Counted from the first letter of the stretch, positions 1-9,372 are shown. The stretch is 64,000 nucleotides of DNA from Polyangiaceae bacterium (GCA_020633205.1 JACKEB010000015.1:372001-436000), one strand, 5' to 3'. Notes: generated by a model not told the origin, from the letters alone. Translations and numbers: made by a program.

Positions 1-417
1 GCCGACAAGCTGTCCAAGGAGCCGCGTAAGCCCCTGGCGGTGCAGCTCTCCGCGCTGTGGTCATTTGCGCACGTGCTGTACTACGGCGCGCCATTTTTCC
101 GCGGGGTATTCTTCAAGCCGATGCAGGTCGTTGACCCGAGCGGCGTGCGCATGAAGGAGGCCTTCAAGCGCATCCAGCTCTTGAGCAAGAAGACCGGCGT
201 GCGACGCAGCGCCTTCGTGAAGTTCATGGAGCGCCTGCAAGATCAGTACAACGACTCCGCCTTCACTCGCGTGGTGTTCGGGCGCGCGATCGAGCGCTTC
301 CTCGGCGTTGGGCCCGAGATGATCGCGCGGCTGTACGACGAAGCGGAACGGGAGCGCGCCTCTCGCATGAGCTACGACGAGCTGGCCGCAGACGCACTGG
401 AAGCCAAGTTCGCGTGA
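1..417 (+). CDS. 3' end of a gene of unknown function (truncated by window edge)
   Basis: The reading frame is open from base 1 and ends at a TGA at 415-417, so the start lies outside the window. The visible 138 residues are rich in charged and aromatic residues, with no signal peptide or recognisable catalytic motif. They end in a helical, acidic tail (LAADALEAKFA). An internal GTG at 40 and an ATG at 121 exist but have no convincing ribosome binding site, so I treat both as internal codons. I do not recognise the family. The next gene converges from the opposite strand 22 bases downstream. Confidence 0.6.
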   Translation, partial: ADKLSKEPRKPLAVQLSALWSFAHVLYYGAPFFRGVFFKPMQVVDPSGVRMKEAFKRIQLLSKKTGVRRSAFVKFMERLQDQYNDSAFTRVVFGRAIERFLGVGPEMIARLYDEAERERASRMSYDELAADALEAKFA

Positions 418-439
418 ACTCGGCAGCCTGACGCAAACC

Positions 440-1516
440 TCAGGGCGAACAGGCGTCGGTGCTCTTGCACACGTTGCCTTCGCAGTTCCCTGAGTAGCAC
501 ATACTGTCCGCTTCGCAGCTGCCACCGAGGCGCTGCAGGTTGCGGCAAGTGCCGTTCACACAGCGCGCGTAGGGCTGACACTGTGGGCCGAATACCTGGG
601 CACACGGCTGACCCGCGGCTGGGAGCTCGCTGCAGGTGCCAGCGTCCGCGCTCTCCAGTCGGCAGTAGGCGCTGTCCCCGCATCCGTCGGGAAACGCCGG
701 GACGCAGCTCTCGCCCAAGCTTGAGAACTTCTGGCAGGTACCGGACGTGCCGCCGCTAGGTACGCACGCCAAGTCGAGGGTGCAGAGCGGACCGGTGGCG
801 ATATCGCACGCCTGGCCCTCGTGAGTGGTGAAGAGCGAGTCGACATCTTCGCATCGGCCCTGGGCATCCATCGTGGCGCCAAAGCAAAACGCGCCCGCGG
901 TGCATGGCACTCCGCCATCGTCGCAAGGGGAGCCTTTGGCGAGAGGGGCCGCACAGGTGCCCGCTGAGGTGCAAACCAGGCCGCTGCCGCACGCAGAGTC
1001 CCCTGCGCAGGTTGCCCCCGCAGCGCCGCGCTCGGCGCACTTGCCAGGGCAACTGCCCGCGGCGCTGCAGTAGCGGGTGTTGCCGCACTCGGCGTCGATG
1101 CTGCAGTCGCCACCCAGGGGCGTGGTTCCTTCGATGGTGTCGTCGCACACCTTGGGGAGCCCACCGAGCAACACATCGCACTGACCGTTCGCGATGGCGT
1201 CGAGGCACGCACGGGCCGCAGTTGGGTGGTAGACCACGCGGCCACTCGCAACGCCTGAAGCGAGCGCTGGGTAGTCGCTGTCACTGAAGATCTGACCCTG
1301 GAGCTGTTCGCAGTCTTCGTTGGGCACGTACACGGCGGTGAGCTCCGCGCCGCAACCGCTGAGCAGCTGGCAGATCGCCGTCGTCAGCTCCCCAGGCAGC
1401 TCTTCGAACGGGATGCCTGCGTCACCGCCGCCTGTGTCATCGCTCGAACTGCAGCCGACCGCGAAGAGCCCTAGCGCCACCGCCGTGGCTCCCAATCCTG
1501 AAAGCAAGCGCACCAT
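440..1516 (-). CDS. Cys-rich lipoprotein (Dickkopf-like cysteine repeats)
   Basis: This 358-aa protein starts with a lipoprotein signal (hydrophobic core, then lipobox AVGC at about residue 22), followed by SSSDDTGGG, so it should be acylated and envelope-anchored. The mature part (residues about 90-358) is packed with Cys-Gly modules of the form C-x3-G-x-C, repeated at short spacing. This resembles the disulfide-rich 'dickkopf-like' repeats common in myxobacterial lipoproteins. No catalytic motif is visible. Role unknown; surface binding or adhesion is an inference from the family type. It converges on the truncated gene at 417 and is followed upstream on the same strand by a membrane protein gene. 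Confidence 0.8.
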   Translation of the reverse strand: MVRLLSGLGATAVALGLFAVGCSSSDDTGGGDAGIPFEELPGELTTAICQLLSGCGAELTAVYVPNEDCEQLQGQIFSDSDYPALASGVASGRVVYHPTAARACLDAIANGQCDVLLGGLPKVCDDTIEGTTPLGGDCSIDAECGNTRYCSAAGSCPGKCAERGAAGATCAGDSACGSGLVCTSAGTCAAPLAKGSPCDDGGVPCTAGAFCFGATMDAQGRCEDVDSLFTTHEGQACDIATGPLCTLDLACVPSGGTSGTCQKFSSLGESCVPAFPDGCGDSAYCRLESADAGTCSELPAAGQPCAQVFGPQCQPYARCVNGTCRNLQRLGGSCEADSMCYSGNCEGNVCKSTDACSP

Positions 1517-1539
1517 GGGGACAGTCTAGCTGAAGCTTC

Positions 1540-2109
1540 TCAGGACTTGGCTGAAGCTTTGCTGGTGGCCTTGGGCTTGTCCGCCGCGATGGCTGCTTCA
1601 GCCAGCTCCGCGAGCTCCGGATCCAGGCCATCCGTTGTGGGGACGGCGCCCTCTTCGGCGCCCGCTTTGCCCTTGCTCCAGACGTTGCGCTTGGTGTGCA
1701 GAAAGAAGATCGTGAAGAGGCCGTACTCGCCGAGCATCAAGAGCAGCAAGGAGAAGTGCGGAAAGCCGTCGATGAAGAGCGAGATGGTGCGCGATACCGG
1801 CATCAAGAGCAGCACGACGACGAACAGCGAGGCGTGACGCTTCTCCGTGAGGATCTGCTTGTTGAGCACCGCGACGGCAGCACCGAAGCCAATGGCGATG
1901 GCGCCCATGTAGCGCAGCTGGTTGAGCAGCGACGCGACGCCGCTCTGTTCCAGCATCTCTGTGCTGACGCCCACCATTTGCGCGGCGTCTTTGGCGCCGA
2001 TCAGCATCGCGCCGCCCGCGCCGATGAACACGAGGACGTAGAGCCACAAGCAAATCCGAGCCAGCGCTTTCACGCCGCGCAGTATCTCACGCGGATCGTC
2101 CCAACCCAA
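1540..2109 (-). CDS. Small integral membrane protein, DUF4345-like
   Basis: This 189-aa protein has four hydrophobic segments: residues about 17-40, 68-83, 93-113 and 120-140. A Lys/Ala-rich cytoplasmic-type tail ends ATSKASAKS. The four-helix arrangement and GAKDAAQMVG-like loop resemble the uncharacterised DUF4345 membrane family (assignment by pattern only). The annotated start is TTG at 2109. A GTG at 2073 (VKALARIC) just before the first helix is an equally good start. Function is unknown. Confidence 0.65.
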   Translation of the reverse strand: MGWDDPREILRGVKALARICLWLYVLVFIGAGGAMLIGAKDAAQMVGVSTEMLEQSGVASLLNQLRYMGAIAIGFGAAVAVLNKQILTEKRHASLFVVVLLLMPVSRTISLFIDGFPHFSLLLLMLGEYGLFTIFFLHTKRNVWSKGKAGAEEGAVPTTDGLDPELAELAEAAIAADKPKATSKASAKS

Positions 2110-2230
2110 GCGCTGCTCACGGCCGGGCTCTCAAAGACCCGCGAGTTAGCTGGTCCCCGGAGGCGGCCAAGTGTCCTGCGTCTCGTTCTGGTGCAGCCGA
2201 CCGGCTGAGATATGGCGGCGGCCTGCTAGG

Positions 2231-3223
2231 CTAGTGAAGTAGCCCGCGCTCCCGGAAGTAGGCGATGGCGTCGCGCAGCGTCTCTGCGAAGTCGCGGTAG
2301 CTGGCGCCGAGCTCCAGGATCGACTTTTCGTTGGAGTAGAAACCGGGCTTGAGTGTGTACTCGAAGAAGGCGCTGGTGACGGGCGGCTCCTTTCCGCGCA
2401 GAATTGAAATGCGCTCCATGCCGCGCACCAGGCGCTTGGTTAGGCCCGTCGGGAGGCGCCGGATGGACCGCTTGTCGCCGGAAGCGCTCAGGATCGCTCG
2501 CATCAGGTCGGCGTTGCTCAAGTTGTGCGCTGTTGCGATGTAGCGCTCACCCGCGCGACCTTTCTCCGCTGCGAGGAGATGCACCATTGCGGCGTCACGG
2601 ACATCGACGTAGCTCATGCCGCCCTCGGTGGTGACCGCTGGCCCGGGGGTCTGCAATGTGTTGATCACCGTCTGCCCGGTTGGCGTCGGCGCAATGTCTC
2701 CGGGGCCGAGCACCGCCCCCGGGCAGACCACTCGCACATCCATACCCCAAGCGGAGAAGCCTTCGGCCACCTCCCGCGAGTGGTACTTCGAGCGGCTGTA
2801 GTGCATCTCGACGTCCCAGGCTTCATAGGCGGAGCTCTCATCGCCTAGACGCCCGGGCGCTGGTCTCCCTAGGGAAACAATGCTCGCTGTGTAGATCGTC
2901 CGCTCGACCTCGGCACGTCTTGCGGCTTCTAGCATGTTGAAGGTGCCGCGCAGGTTCACCTCGTACATCGGACGAGGGTCTGGCATGAAAGACTTGTACA
3001 CCGCTGCCGCGTGGAAGAGCGTGTCGATGCCGCTCACGGCGCGCCGACAGGCCTCCAAATCGAGCACGTTACCGCGCTGGATCTCCACGTCGAGTCCCGC
3101 GAGGTTATCCAGGGGCTCGTTGGGCAACGCCATCACGCTGACTTCTACGCCGCGCTCGAGCAAGAGCCGCACAATCGAGCTGCCCAGGAAGCCGCAGCCA
3201 CCAGTGACCATCGCTCGCTTCAC
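2231..3223 (-). CDS. NAD-dependent epimerase/dehydratase, HpnA/dihydroflavonol-reductase-like
   Basis: Extended short-chain dehydrogenase of 330 aa. The N-terminal Rossmann motif TGGCGFLGS (TGxxGxxG) begins at residue 7, and the catalytic Tyr-Lys pair is YSRSK near residue 143. It begins at GTG 3223, chosen because a strong AGGAGG sits four bases upstream. Overall order and spacing resemble hopanoid-associated sugar epimerase HpnA and related NAD(P)-dependent reductases that act on sugar or steroid-like substrates. No hopanoid genes (shc, hpnB-H) are nearby, so the specific substrate cannot be inferred and no symbol is given. Confidence 0.8.
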   Translation of the reverse strand: MKRAMVTGGCGFLGSSIVRLLLERGVEVSVMALPNEPLDNLAGLDVEIQRGNVLDLEACRRAVSGIDTLFHAAAVYKSFMPDPRPMYEVNLRGTFNMLEAARRAEVERTIYTASIVSLGRPAPGRLGDESSAYEAWDVEMHYSRSKYHSREVAEGFSAWGMDVRVVCPGAVLGPGDIAPTPTGQTVINTLQTPGPAVTTEGGMSYVDVRDAAMVHLLAAEKGRAGERYIATAHNLSNADLMRAILSASGDKRSIRRLPTGLTKRLVRGMERISILRGKEPPVTSAFFEYTLKPGFYSNEKSILELGASYRDFAETLRDAIAYFRERGLLH

Positions 3224-3532
3224 ATTCCCTCCTGGATAAAGCGTCGGCTCATGGGCGCGAGCGTACTACAGCCTGTCCTCCCGCCGATCGTGGCTTCCGG
3301 AGACGCTTGGGATGCGTTTGCTGTGCTCGCAATCTGCCGAGCCTGGAAGCTTGCTCCAAGTGCGCAACCGCGGTTGTGTCTCGACGCCAAAGCAGCGTCG
3401 TAGCTCGTGTTTCGCTTCCTCTGCCTAGCGGCCGACCTGTCGGCTCCGCTAGACTGTGTTTCACTGCGCTGGGGTGTGGTTCCAGCGCCCTGGCTGCCGG
3501 AGCTTGGCGGCCGTAGCAGGAAGGACGAGGCA
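3224..3532. other. Divergent intergenic region between epimerase and esterase genes
   Basis: About 309 bases separate the divergent starts. Apart from the Shine-Dalgarno sequences on each side (AGGAGG for the epimerase, AGGAAGG at about 3519 for the esterase) I see no repeat, terminator or well-formed promoter. Open frames through here are not convincing genes. Confidence 0.4.
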
Positions 3533-4699
3533 ATGAGCGGCGTGATTGCTCCGACGGCGAGCGTTCCCCTTAAGCGCGTGGGCGGGTTCGCGCCAACCCT
3601 GCTGGCTCTCAGCCTGGGTCTCGCTGCGGTGGGCTGCGGTAGCGATGAAGCGGTCGGCGACGAAGGCGCCACGCAAGTCGGATTCGACGACGCGACCATG
3701 CAGGAGCTGCGAGAAGCCGGTGTCGATCGTTACATCGGCAAGTTCAAGCCAGAAGAGGTGCGTGACTACGGAGAAGGCTTGTACGGCTTTCAGTTCGCAG
3801 CCGACGAGCACGGTCCGATCTGCCTCTGGGGCGATCCCTACGCCTTTGGTTTGCAGGACACGGGCTCGGAGAATCTGCTGATCTACTTGCAAGGGGGCGG
3901 CGCGTGTTGGTCTGAGCTCTGCTCAGCGAACACCAAGGCGGGGGATCGCGTACCGACTCTGGGCTGGACGGATCCGTCCACCGAGCAGAATCCGTTCTAC
4001 GGCTACAACATGGCCCACGTCGCGTACTGCGACGGCTCCGTATTCAGCGGCGACAACGAAATCGATCAAGGTGACGGCACGATTCGCTACCACCACGGGC
4101 TCGCTAACCTGACGGCGGCGATGGATGTACTCAAGGAGCGCTACCCAGAACCCAAGCGCATCGCGCTGGTGGGGTCGAGTGCGGGCGGCTACGGAACCAT
4201 CATCGGCACCGCTGCCGTGCGCATGCAGTGGCCAACGGCGCGACTCGACGTCATCAACGACGCAGGGCTTGGTCTGACCAACCCGGATCGCCCAGAGACC
4301 CTCGAGAACTTCAAAGCCGAGTGGAAATTCGACCAGTTCATCCCGGCATCCTGTGAGACCTGCCAGGAGGGACAGTTCTCCGAGATGATCGCCTGGGCAC
4401 TCGACCGTGACCCGAGTCTGCGGGTCGGTGCGTTCTCTTCATACGAGGACGCGGTGATCGGTGGTGTCTTCCTGGGCATGGCCGGCGAAGACTTCAAAGC
4501 GCTCTTGCTCAAGGAGACTGGGAGCATCCACGAGCGCAGCCCTGAGCGCTTCAATCGCTTCTACATCGCTGGGGCGCAGCACACCGCGGCGATTGGCCTC
4601 TACGATCACCAGGTGAACGGAACGTTGCTCACGGATTGGGTGGACGAAATGCTGGTAGAGGATCCCAAGTGGCCCGATCTGCTACAGACTGACGACTGA
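3533..4699 (+). CDS. Pectinacetylesterase-family lipoprotein hydrolase
   Basis: This 388-aa exported protein starts at ATG 3533, preceded by AGGAAGGACGAGG. The frame is open further upstream but lacks a start with an RBS. A signal segment ends in the lipobox AVGC (about residue 34). The mature domain carries the pectinacetylesterase/Notum signature: an oxyanion loop YLQGGGACW, the nucleophile elbow GSSAGGYG (Ser) and a late His in GAQHTAA, consistent with a Ser-Asp-His carbohydrate or lipid esterase. Its TGA overlaps the ATG of the methyltransferase (TGATG), so the two are translationally coupled. Natural substrate unknown. Confidence 0.85.
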   Translation: MSGVIAPTASVPLKRVGGFAPTLLALSLGLAAVGCGSDEAVGDEGATQVGFDDATMQELREAGVDRYIGKFKPEEVRDYGEGLYGFQFAADEHGPICLWGDPYAFGLQDTGSENLLIYLQGGGACWSELCSANTKAGDRVPTLGWTDPSTEQNPFYGYNMAHVAYCDGSVFSGDNEIDQGDGTIRYHHGLANLTAAMDVLKERYPEPKRIALVGSSAGGYGTIIGTAAVRMQWPTARLDVINDAGLGLTNPDRPETLENFKAEWKFDQFIPASCETCQEGQFSEMIAWALDRDPSLRVGAFSSYEDAVIGGVFLGMAGEDFKALLLKETGSIHERSPERFNRFYIAGAQHTAAIGLYDHQVNGTLLTDWVDEMLVEDPKWPDLLQTDD

Positions 4700-5361
4700 T
4701 GTCTCTACGCAGTCTCGGCCTCCCCGATAACGTCTATTCCTACCTGCTGAATCACTCACTCCGTGAGCCGGAAGTGCTCGCCGCTTTGCGCAAGGAGACG
4801 GCGGAACACCCCGCCGCACGCATGCAGATTTCCCCCGAGCAAGGGCAGTTCATGCGCTTGCTGGTGGAGCTCATGGGGGTGAGGCGCGCCATCGAGGTTG
4901 GAGTGTTCACCGGCTACAGCTCCCTGAGTGTGGCGCTCGCGATGCCGGAGGATGGGAAGCTCCTGGCTTGCGACGTGAACGCCGAGTTCACCGCGATCGC
5001 CAAGAAGTACTGGGAGCGCGCTGGTGTCAGCCACAAGTGCGAGCTGGTGCTCGCACCTGCAGCGGAGACGCTCAAGGCACGACTCGCTGCTGGGGAAGCA
5101 GGTAGCTACGACATCGCGTTCATCGACGCGGATAAGGGCGGCTACCTGACCTATTACGAGCACTGCTTGGAGCTGCTACGCCCCGGCGGCTTGATCCTGG
5201 TGGACAACGTGCTTTGGAGTGGCGCCGTTGCGGATCCGTCGGATCAAGACGAAGACACCGTAACCATCCGCAAGCTCAACGAGCACATCCACCAAGACGA
5301 ACGGGTCAGCGTCAGCATGCTGCCCCTAGGCGACGGCCTCTATCTTGCCCGCAAGCGCTGA
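4699..5361 (+). CDS. SAM-dependent O-methyltransferase, caffeoyl-CoA/catechol OMT family
   Basis: This 220-aa cytosolic class I methyltransferase has motif I EVGVFTGYSSLSVAL (SAM loop, residues about 72-86). The acidic motif CDVN follows, then IDADKGGY, the metal-binding Asp region of cation-dependent OMTs, and VDNVLWSG further on. Length and motif order fit the methyltransferase_3 family, which transfers methyl groups from SAM to catechol-type hydroxyls. It overlaps the upstream esterase gene by one base (TGATG). Confidence 0.9.
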   Translation: MSLRSLGLPDNVYSYLLNHSLREPEVLAALRKETAEHPAARMQISPEQGQFMRLLVELMGVRRAIEVGVFTGYSSLSVALAMPEDGKLLACDVNAEFTAIAKKYWERAGVSHKCELVLAPAAETLKARLAAGEAGSYDIAFIDADKGGYLTYYEHCLELLRPGGLILVDNVLWSGAVADPSDQDEDTVTIRKLNEHIHQDERVSVSMLPLGDGLYLARKR

Positions 5362-5427
5362 CATTCCCGAAGGCGGAGAGCCGTCGAACAGTCAGTGCCG
5401 CACGGAATCAAGGCGGGTTAGATGAAC

Positions 5428-6189
5428 TCAGTTTGCTTGCAGGTGCGGAAGCGCCCACTCGCAGAACACCTCGAAGTACGCTCGCAAGCCGTCGCTCTGG
5501 TCTTTCCACTGGCAACCCAGGAACTCGTGGAAGAGCTGCACCGCGAGGGCGCCGGCAGGGTACACCTCTGACGCGCCAGGACGCGATGCTTCCCACTCTG
5601 CTTGGCCCCAGGCGGCGGCGCGTAGCTCGCTGCCGAGCGCTGGCCCGAGGGCCATGCGTTGGTACGACACTGCGCCCGCTGCTTGCGTCACGAGGTTCAG
5701 GCTGCGCCCTGGGTCATCGACGGTGTCGAGGGTCATCACGGCGCAGCCCGCGGCGTAGTTCGCGGCCAGCGCTGCGTAGCGCAGCACCACGGTGGTGGCG
5801 TGACGGTCGAGTCCAGTCTCCGCCTTGCGTTCCATGACCCGCAGTGTGGCTTCCACGGTTTCGCTGGTTCGTTTCTCTGCGGCAACGATGGCGTTGAACG
5901 CCTCGCTGCGAGCTTTGCGTACGGCTTCGATGCTGGCTTTGCCTTGGACCCAAGCGTAGGCGACCTGGAGTTGCTCGAGCAACGGGCGGTTCGCGCCTGG
6001 CGGCATCGACTGGCGCAGCGCATAGTCGGCGAAGGTCAGGCAAAGGTGAACCAGAGCGCGGTGGGTCTCGTCGCCCCGCGCGCAAATCTTCGCGGCGCGC
6101 TCGATGGGGAGGGGAGCCGCGCCGGTGATTTCTTCGCCTTGGTGGACGATGCGCAGCTGGAGCTTGCGCTTGATTCCTGGGCTTGCCAT
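5428..6189 (-). CDS. Uncharacterised, mostly helical cytoplasmic protein
   Basis: This 253-aa protein (MASPGIKRK start at 6189) has no signal peptide or membrane segment. It is Ala-rich and probably helical: for example, residues about 75-130 have alternating charged/hydrophobic positions, and the C-terminus is FEVFCEWALPHLQAN. The frame extends upstream to 6528, but that part overlaps the 5' half of the divergent lipoprotein gene. An ATG at 6225 is the only other plausible start, and it would overlap the divergent gene's start. No family recognised. Confidence 0.6.
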   Translation of the reverse strand: MASPGIKRKLQLRIVHQGEEITGAAPLPIERAAKICARGDETHRALVHLCLTFADYALRQSMPPGANRPLLEQLQVAYAWVQGKASIEAVRKARSEAFNAIVAAEKRTSETVEATLRVMERKAETGLDRHATTVVLRYAALAANYAAGCAVMTLDTVDDPGRSLNLVTQAAGAVSYQRMALGPALGSELRAAAWGQAEWEASRPGASEVYPAGALAVQLFHEFLGCQWKDQSDGLRAYFEVFCEWALPHLQAN

Positions 6190-6223
6190 CGGCGCGTCGT
6201 ATACGACACCCTGGGGCTCACGC

Positions 6224-7462
6224 ATGCGCTTTGTGACGCCAGATCCCGCGCCTGGGGATGCGCGCCGACGCGCGGCCAGCCCTAACAACGCCTCTGACCA
6301 CACCGGCGCGGCGTGCTTTGCATTGGCTTTGGTCGGGTGTCTAGCGGTTGGCTGCGAGCGCTCAGAGCCCTTGCAGCAGCGCTTGGTCGCCTCAGCCTCC
6401 GCGGCGGCGGACACTGCACGGGCTGCGCCGGTGACTTCTGCGAGCAGCACGGGCAGTGTGGCGCGCCTCACCCCCAAACCCGTCGAGAGCGTAGAACCTG
6501 CGTCGAACGAGCATCCAGCGACGCTCACAGATCCGTTGAACGCGACGCGGCCCTTCTCCGCGACTCAACAGACTTATCTGCCGCTGCCCGAGGGCTGGCG
6601 TGACGCAGTTCCAGCGAAGGAGCTGCAGTTCATGGCGGGCCCGGCGGAGCGAGGCGGCGTGCTGCCGTGTGAAGCGCCGGACCCTGGTTTTGGTGTGCAT
6701 GAGCCGAAGTGGATCCATGTCCAGCCGATGGGGAACTTCATCGTGCCGAAGCACCTCACGCTCGACGAAGGCGGCGGCTTCGACCTGGTGGTGCACTTCC
6801 ACGGTCAACGACCGGCGCGCAAGGAGCTCGTGCGCACCGGAGAAGATCTGGTGTTCTTGGGAGTGAGCCTGGGGATCGGGAAGGCGTACGCACCCCCGTT
6901 TCACGACGGAAAGCTGTTCACTCAACTGATAACCGGTGTGGAAAAAGCGTTGAGCAAGCGCATCGGGCGACCTGCTCATGTGCGGCGGATGGCGCTCTCT
7001 GGTTGGAGCCGCGGCTTCGAGGCGATTGGCGAGGTGTTGACGCAGCCCCTCGGTGAGAAGGTCGATGCTCTGATCTTGCTCGACAGCTTTCACGGCTCTC
7101 GCGACTTGAATGCGCGCGCCCTGCGCCTCGCGCCATTCGTCGCATTTGGTAGGGCAGCGCTAGTGGGGAAGCGCTTCTTCTTCCTGAGTCACTCCGCGAT
7201 CCCCACGGAAGACTATGCCTCCACCACGGAGACGATTCACTGGTTGGTGTCGGAACTCGGAGGTAAGCCGGTGCCAGCTCGCCGTAAGGACCCGCTCGGG
7301 CTTCAGCTGACGGACTTCTACAGCGCAGGCGACTTTCACACGCGTGGCTATGCCGGCAACGGCAAGCTCGACCACTGCGCGCACTTCGGTGTCTACCCCG
7401 ACGCGATCCGCGCTGTGGCCGAGCGCTGGCGCCGCACGCCGACGGCGCCTGAAAAGCTTTGA
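6224..7462 (+). CDS. Alpha/beta-hydrolase-like lipoprotein
   Basis: This 412-aa protein starts at ATG 6224 with a long polar n-region, then a hydrophobic segment and lipobox AVGC near residue 44. The mature domain has a beta-strand/oxyanion segment VVHFHGQ, a nucleophile elbow GWSRGF near residue 262, an acidic LLDSFHG strand and a late His region (FHTRGYAG, DHCAHFG). Together these suggest a Ser-Asp-His hydrolase fold exported to the envelope. Substrate unknown. Its start lies 34 bases from the divergent gene on the minus strand. Confidence 0.65.
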   Translation: MRFVTPDPAPGDARRRAASPNNASDHTGAACFALALVGCLAVGCERSEPLQQRLVASASAAADTARAAPVTSASSTGSVARLTPKPVESVEPASNEHPATLTDPLNATRPFSATQQTYLPLPEGWRDAVPAKELQFMAGPAERGGVLPCEAPDPGFGVHEPKWIHVQPMGNFIVPKHLTLDEGGGFDLVVHFHGQRPARKELVRTGEDLVFLGVSLGIGKAYAPPFHDGKLFTQLITGVEKALSKRIGRPAHVRRMALSGWSRGFEAIGEVLTQPLGEKVDALILLDSFHGSRDLNARALRLAPFVAFGRAALVGKRFFFLSHSAIPTEDYASTTETIHWLVSELGGKPVPARRKDPLGLQLTDFYSAGDFHTRGYAGNGKLDHCAHFGVYPDAIRAVAERWRRTPTAPEKL

Positions 7463-7484
7463 CGGGCTTAATATCCTCGGGGAA

Positions 7485-8696
7485 TCAGCACTCGGCGATG
7501 CCGGCGAGCTCTTGGGCCGTGAAGCCCATCAGGTGCAAGAGCGCATCGAGGCGGCCCTCGTTGTGGTTCAGGCTCATATCCGCCACGGCCTGCAGCTTGG
7601 GCTTGGCGCGGTAGGCGATGCCGAGGCCTGCCGTCTGCAGCATGAAGATGTCGTTCGCGCCGTCACCAATCGCGACCGTCTGCTCGAGGCGGACCTCGTA
7701 GGTCTTCGCCATGTCCTTCAAGAGCTGCGCCTTGCGCTGGGGGTCGACGATGGTGCCGAGCACGTTGCCGGTCAGCAAGCCGTCCTTCGTCTCGAGCTCG
7801 TTGGCGAAGGCGAAGTCCAGGTTGAAGCGCTGACGCAGCTCGTCGACGAAGAAGTCGAAGCCGCCGCTCACGAGTCCCACGCGGAAGCCGAGGCTCTTCA
7901 AGATCTTCACGAACGTCTCGGCGCCGGGGTTCAGCTCGAAGCGATCGCTCAAGCTGCGAGCACGCTCCATCGGCAGCCCTTCGAGGAGCTTCACGCGCTC
8001 GCGGAGCGCGCCGGAGAAGTCGAGCTCACCCGCCATGGCGCGCTTCGTGATCTCCGCGACGCGGTCCTTCACGCCGCAGAGCTCAGCGAGCTCATCGATG
8101 AACTCGCCGTTCACGAACGTGGAGTCCACATCCATGCACACCAGGCGCTTGTTGCGGCGGAAGATGTCGTCTCGTTGCACCGCCATGTCCACCTGAAGCT
8201 GCGCGCCCATCGCGAGCAGGTCGCCGCGGAGACCCATCACGTCGTTGTCTGTGAGCTCCTTGTGCTCGGAGTCGGCGATCAGCTCGACGCCGCTGAAGCC
8301 GTCGTCGGACAGCGGGCGGATCTGACGGATGTTGAGGTTCTTGCTCGCGATGTAGCGAGTGATCTCCGCAAGGGAGGAACCATCCCCCAGCGCTCCGAGG
8401 AAGCTGACACACAGCGCGCTGCGGGGAGGGAACGGCGTCTCCTCCATTTCCGCGGTGAAAGGCGATACGTCCACCTTCAAGCCCAAGGCGCTGACGGAGA
8501 ACAAGATCTCGCGCAAGGCGCCGGAGGTGGTCGGCAGGTCGATCACCGCGCTCAGGTTCAAGTAACCGTGCAGCACGGACTGGCCGATGTTGACGAGCCT
8601 CGCGTGCTCGGACGCGATGACTTCAGCGAGCTTGGCGGTGACACCAGGGCGGTCAGGCCCGGCGACGTGGAGGATGATGCGATCGTTCTGTGCCAT
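7485..8696 (-). CDS. serB: Phosphoserine phosphatase SerB with N-terminal ACT domain
   Basis: Cytosolic HAD-family enzyme (about 403 aa) that makes L-serine from O-phosphoserine in the last step of the phosphorylated serine pathway. The N-terminal half carries an ACT-type domain (LHVAGPDRPGV) and a second ACT-like segment. The HAD part shows motif I MDVDST (nucleophile and acid Asp), motif II in LVSGGFDFF, the Lys in PQRKAQ and motif III IGDGAND. Length suits ACT-SerB rather than the short SerB. Start taken as ATG 8696 (MAQNDR). GTG 8717, with GGGGAG eight bases upstream, is an alternative. No other serine genes are adjacent. It converges on the hydrolase gene at 7462. Confidence 0.93.
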   Translation of the reverse strand: MAQNDRIILHVAGPDRPGVTAKLAEVIASEHARLVNIGQSVLHGYLNLSAVIDLPTTSGALREILFSVSALGLKVDVSPFTAEMEETPFPPRSALCVSFLGALGDGSSLAEITRYIASKNLNIRQIRPLSDDGFSGVELIADSEHKELTDNDVMGLRGDLLAMGAQLQVDMAVQRDDIFRRNKRLVCMDVDSTFVNGEFIDELAELCGVKDRVAEITKRAMAGELDFSGALRERVKLLEGLPMERARSLSDRFELNPGAETFVKILKSLGFRVGLVSGGFDFFVDELRQRFNLDFAFANELETKDGLLTGNVLGTIVDPQRKAQLLKDMAKTYEVRLEQTVAIGDGANDIFMLQTAGLGIAYRAKPKLQAVADMSLNHNEGRLDALLHLMGFTAQELAGIAEC

Positions 8697-8929
8697 GGCT
8701 TTGAGCTCTCGTTTCACGGAGCAGGCTCCCCATAACGCGCGGCCAGAGCGGGCTGCAAGCTCACGCGGGAGCCGCGGCTCAAACCCTGATGCAAGCTGAG
8801 CTGTTTGGCGCGAAAACGGGGCCGGATGCGGTCGGTCGCCTGGAGTTTCACTCTGAGTGAACAGCCCCTGGCCGCAAGTGTGGGCGCCGTGACAGGCCGC
8901 GAATGCGCTTGCGCGGCTATCCTTCCCCG

Positions 8930-9259
8930 ATGGCGAACGAACGCTCGAAGTGGATCACCGTCTTCCGAAACCGGCTGCGCGCCGACGCGGGGAGCGACTA
9001 CGGCGAGGTTGCGCTGCGCATGCGTGAGCTCGCTCAAAGCATGCCCGGCTACCTGAGCTTCAAGACGTTCACTGCAGACGACGCCGAGCGGGTGAGCCTC
9101 GTGGAGTTCGACTCGCTGGAGAGCCTGCTCGCCTGGAAGAACCACCCGGAGCATCATATGGCTCAAGAGCGTGGTCGGGACGCCTACTACTCCGAGTACT
9201 CGGTGCAGAGCGCGGAGATCGCTCGAGAGTACCGCTTCCGCCTCGAACCCGACGACTGA
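8930..9259 (+). CDS. Antibiotic-biosynthesis-monooxygenase (ABM) domain protein
   Basis: Small 109-aa protein from ATG 8930 (MANERS). It matches the ferredoxin-like ABM/dimeric alpha-beta barrel pattern: an N-terminal strand WITVFRNRL, a helix with MRELAQSMPGYLSF, a strand VSLVEFDSLESLLAW, then HPEHHMAQERG and a C-terminal strand. Members include small heme or quinol monooxygenases, and many are uncharacterised. The HPEHHMAQERG stretch is typical of the family. No operon partner: the next gene begins 113 bases downstream. Confidence 0.75.
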   Translation: MANERSKWITVFRNRLRADAGSDYGEVALRMRELAQSMPGYLSFKTFTADDAERVSLVEFDSLESLLAWKNHPEHHMAQERGRDAYYSEYSVQSAEIAREYRFRLEPDD

Positions 9260-9372
9260 AGACTCAGCCCGCCAGGGGAACGCATTGTTGCGGCGCTTGC
9301 TTGGTGCTGGCGAGTGCCGCCAAACTCGAGGCTGCGCTCCGGAGTGCGGGCGCGGAAACGGCTCCCTGAATC

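Noticed and set aside
7344..8735. Plus-strand open frame of 463 codons antisense to serB
   Set aside because: It mirrors the codon bias of the real minus-strand gene, has Glu/Val/Ala/His-rich low-complexity translation and no family features.
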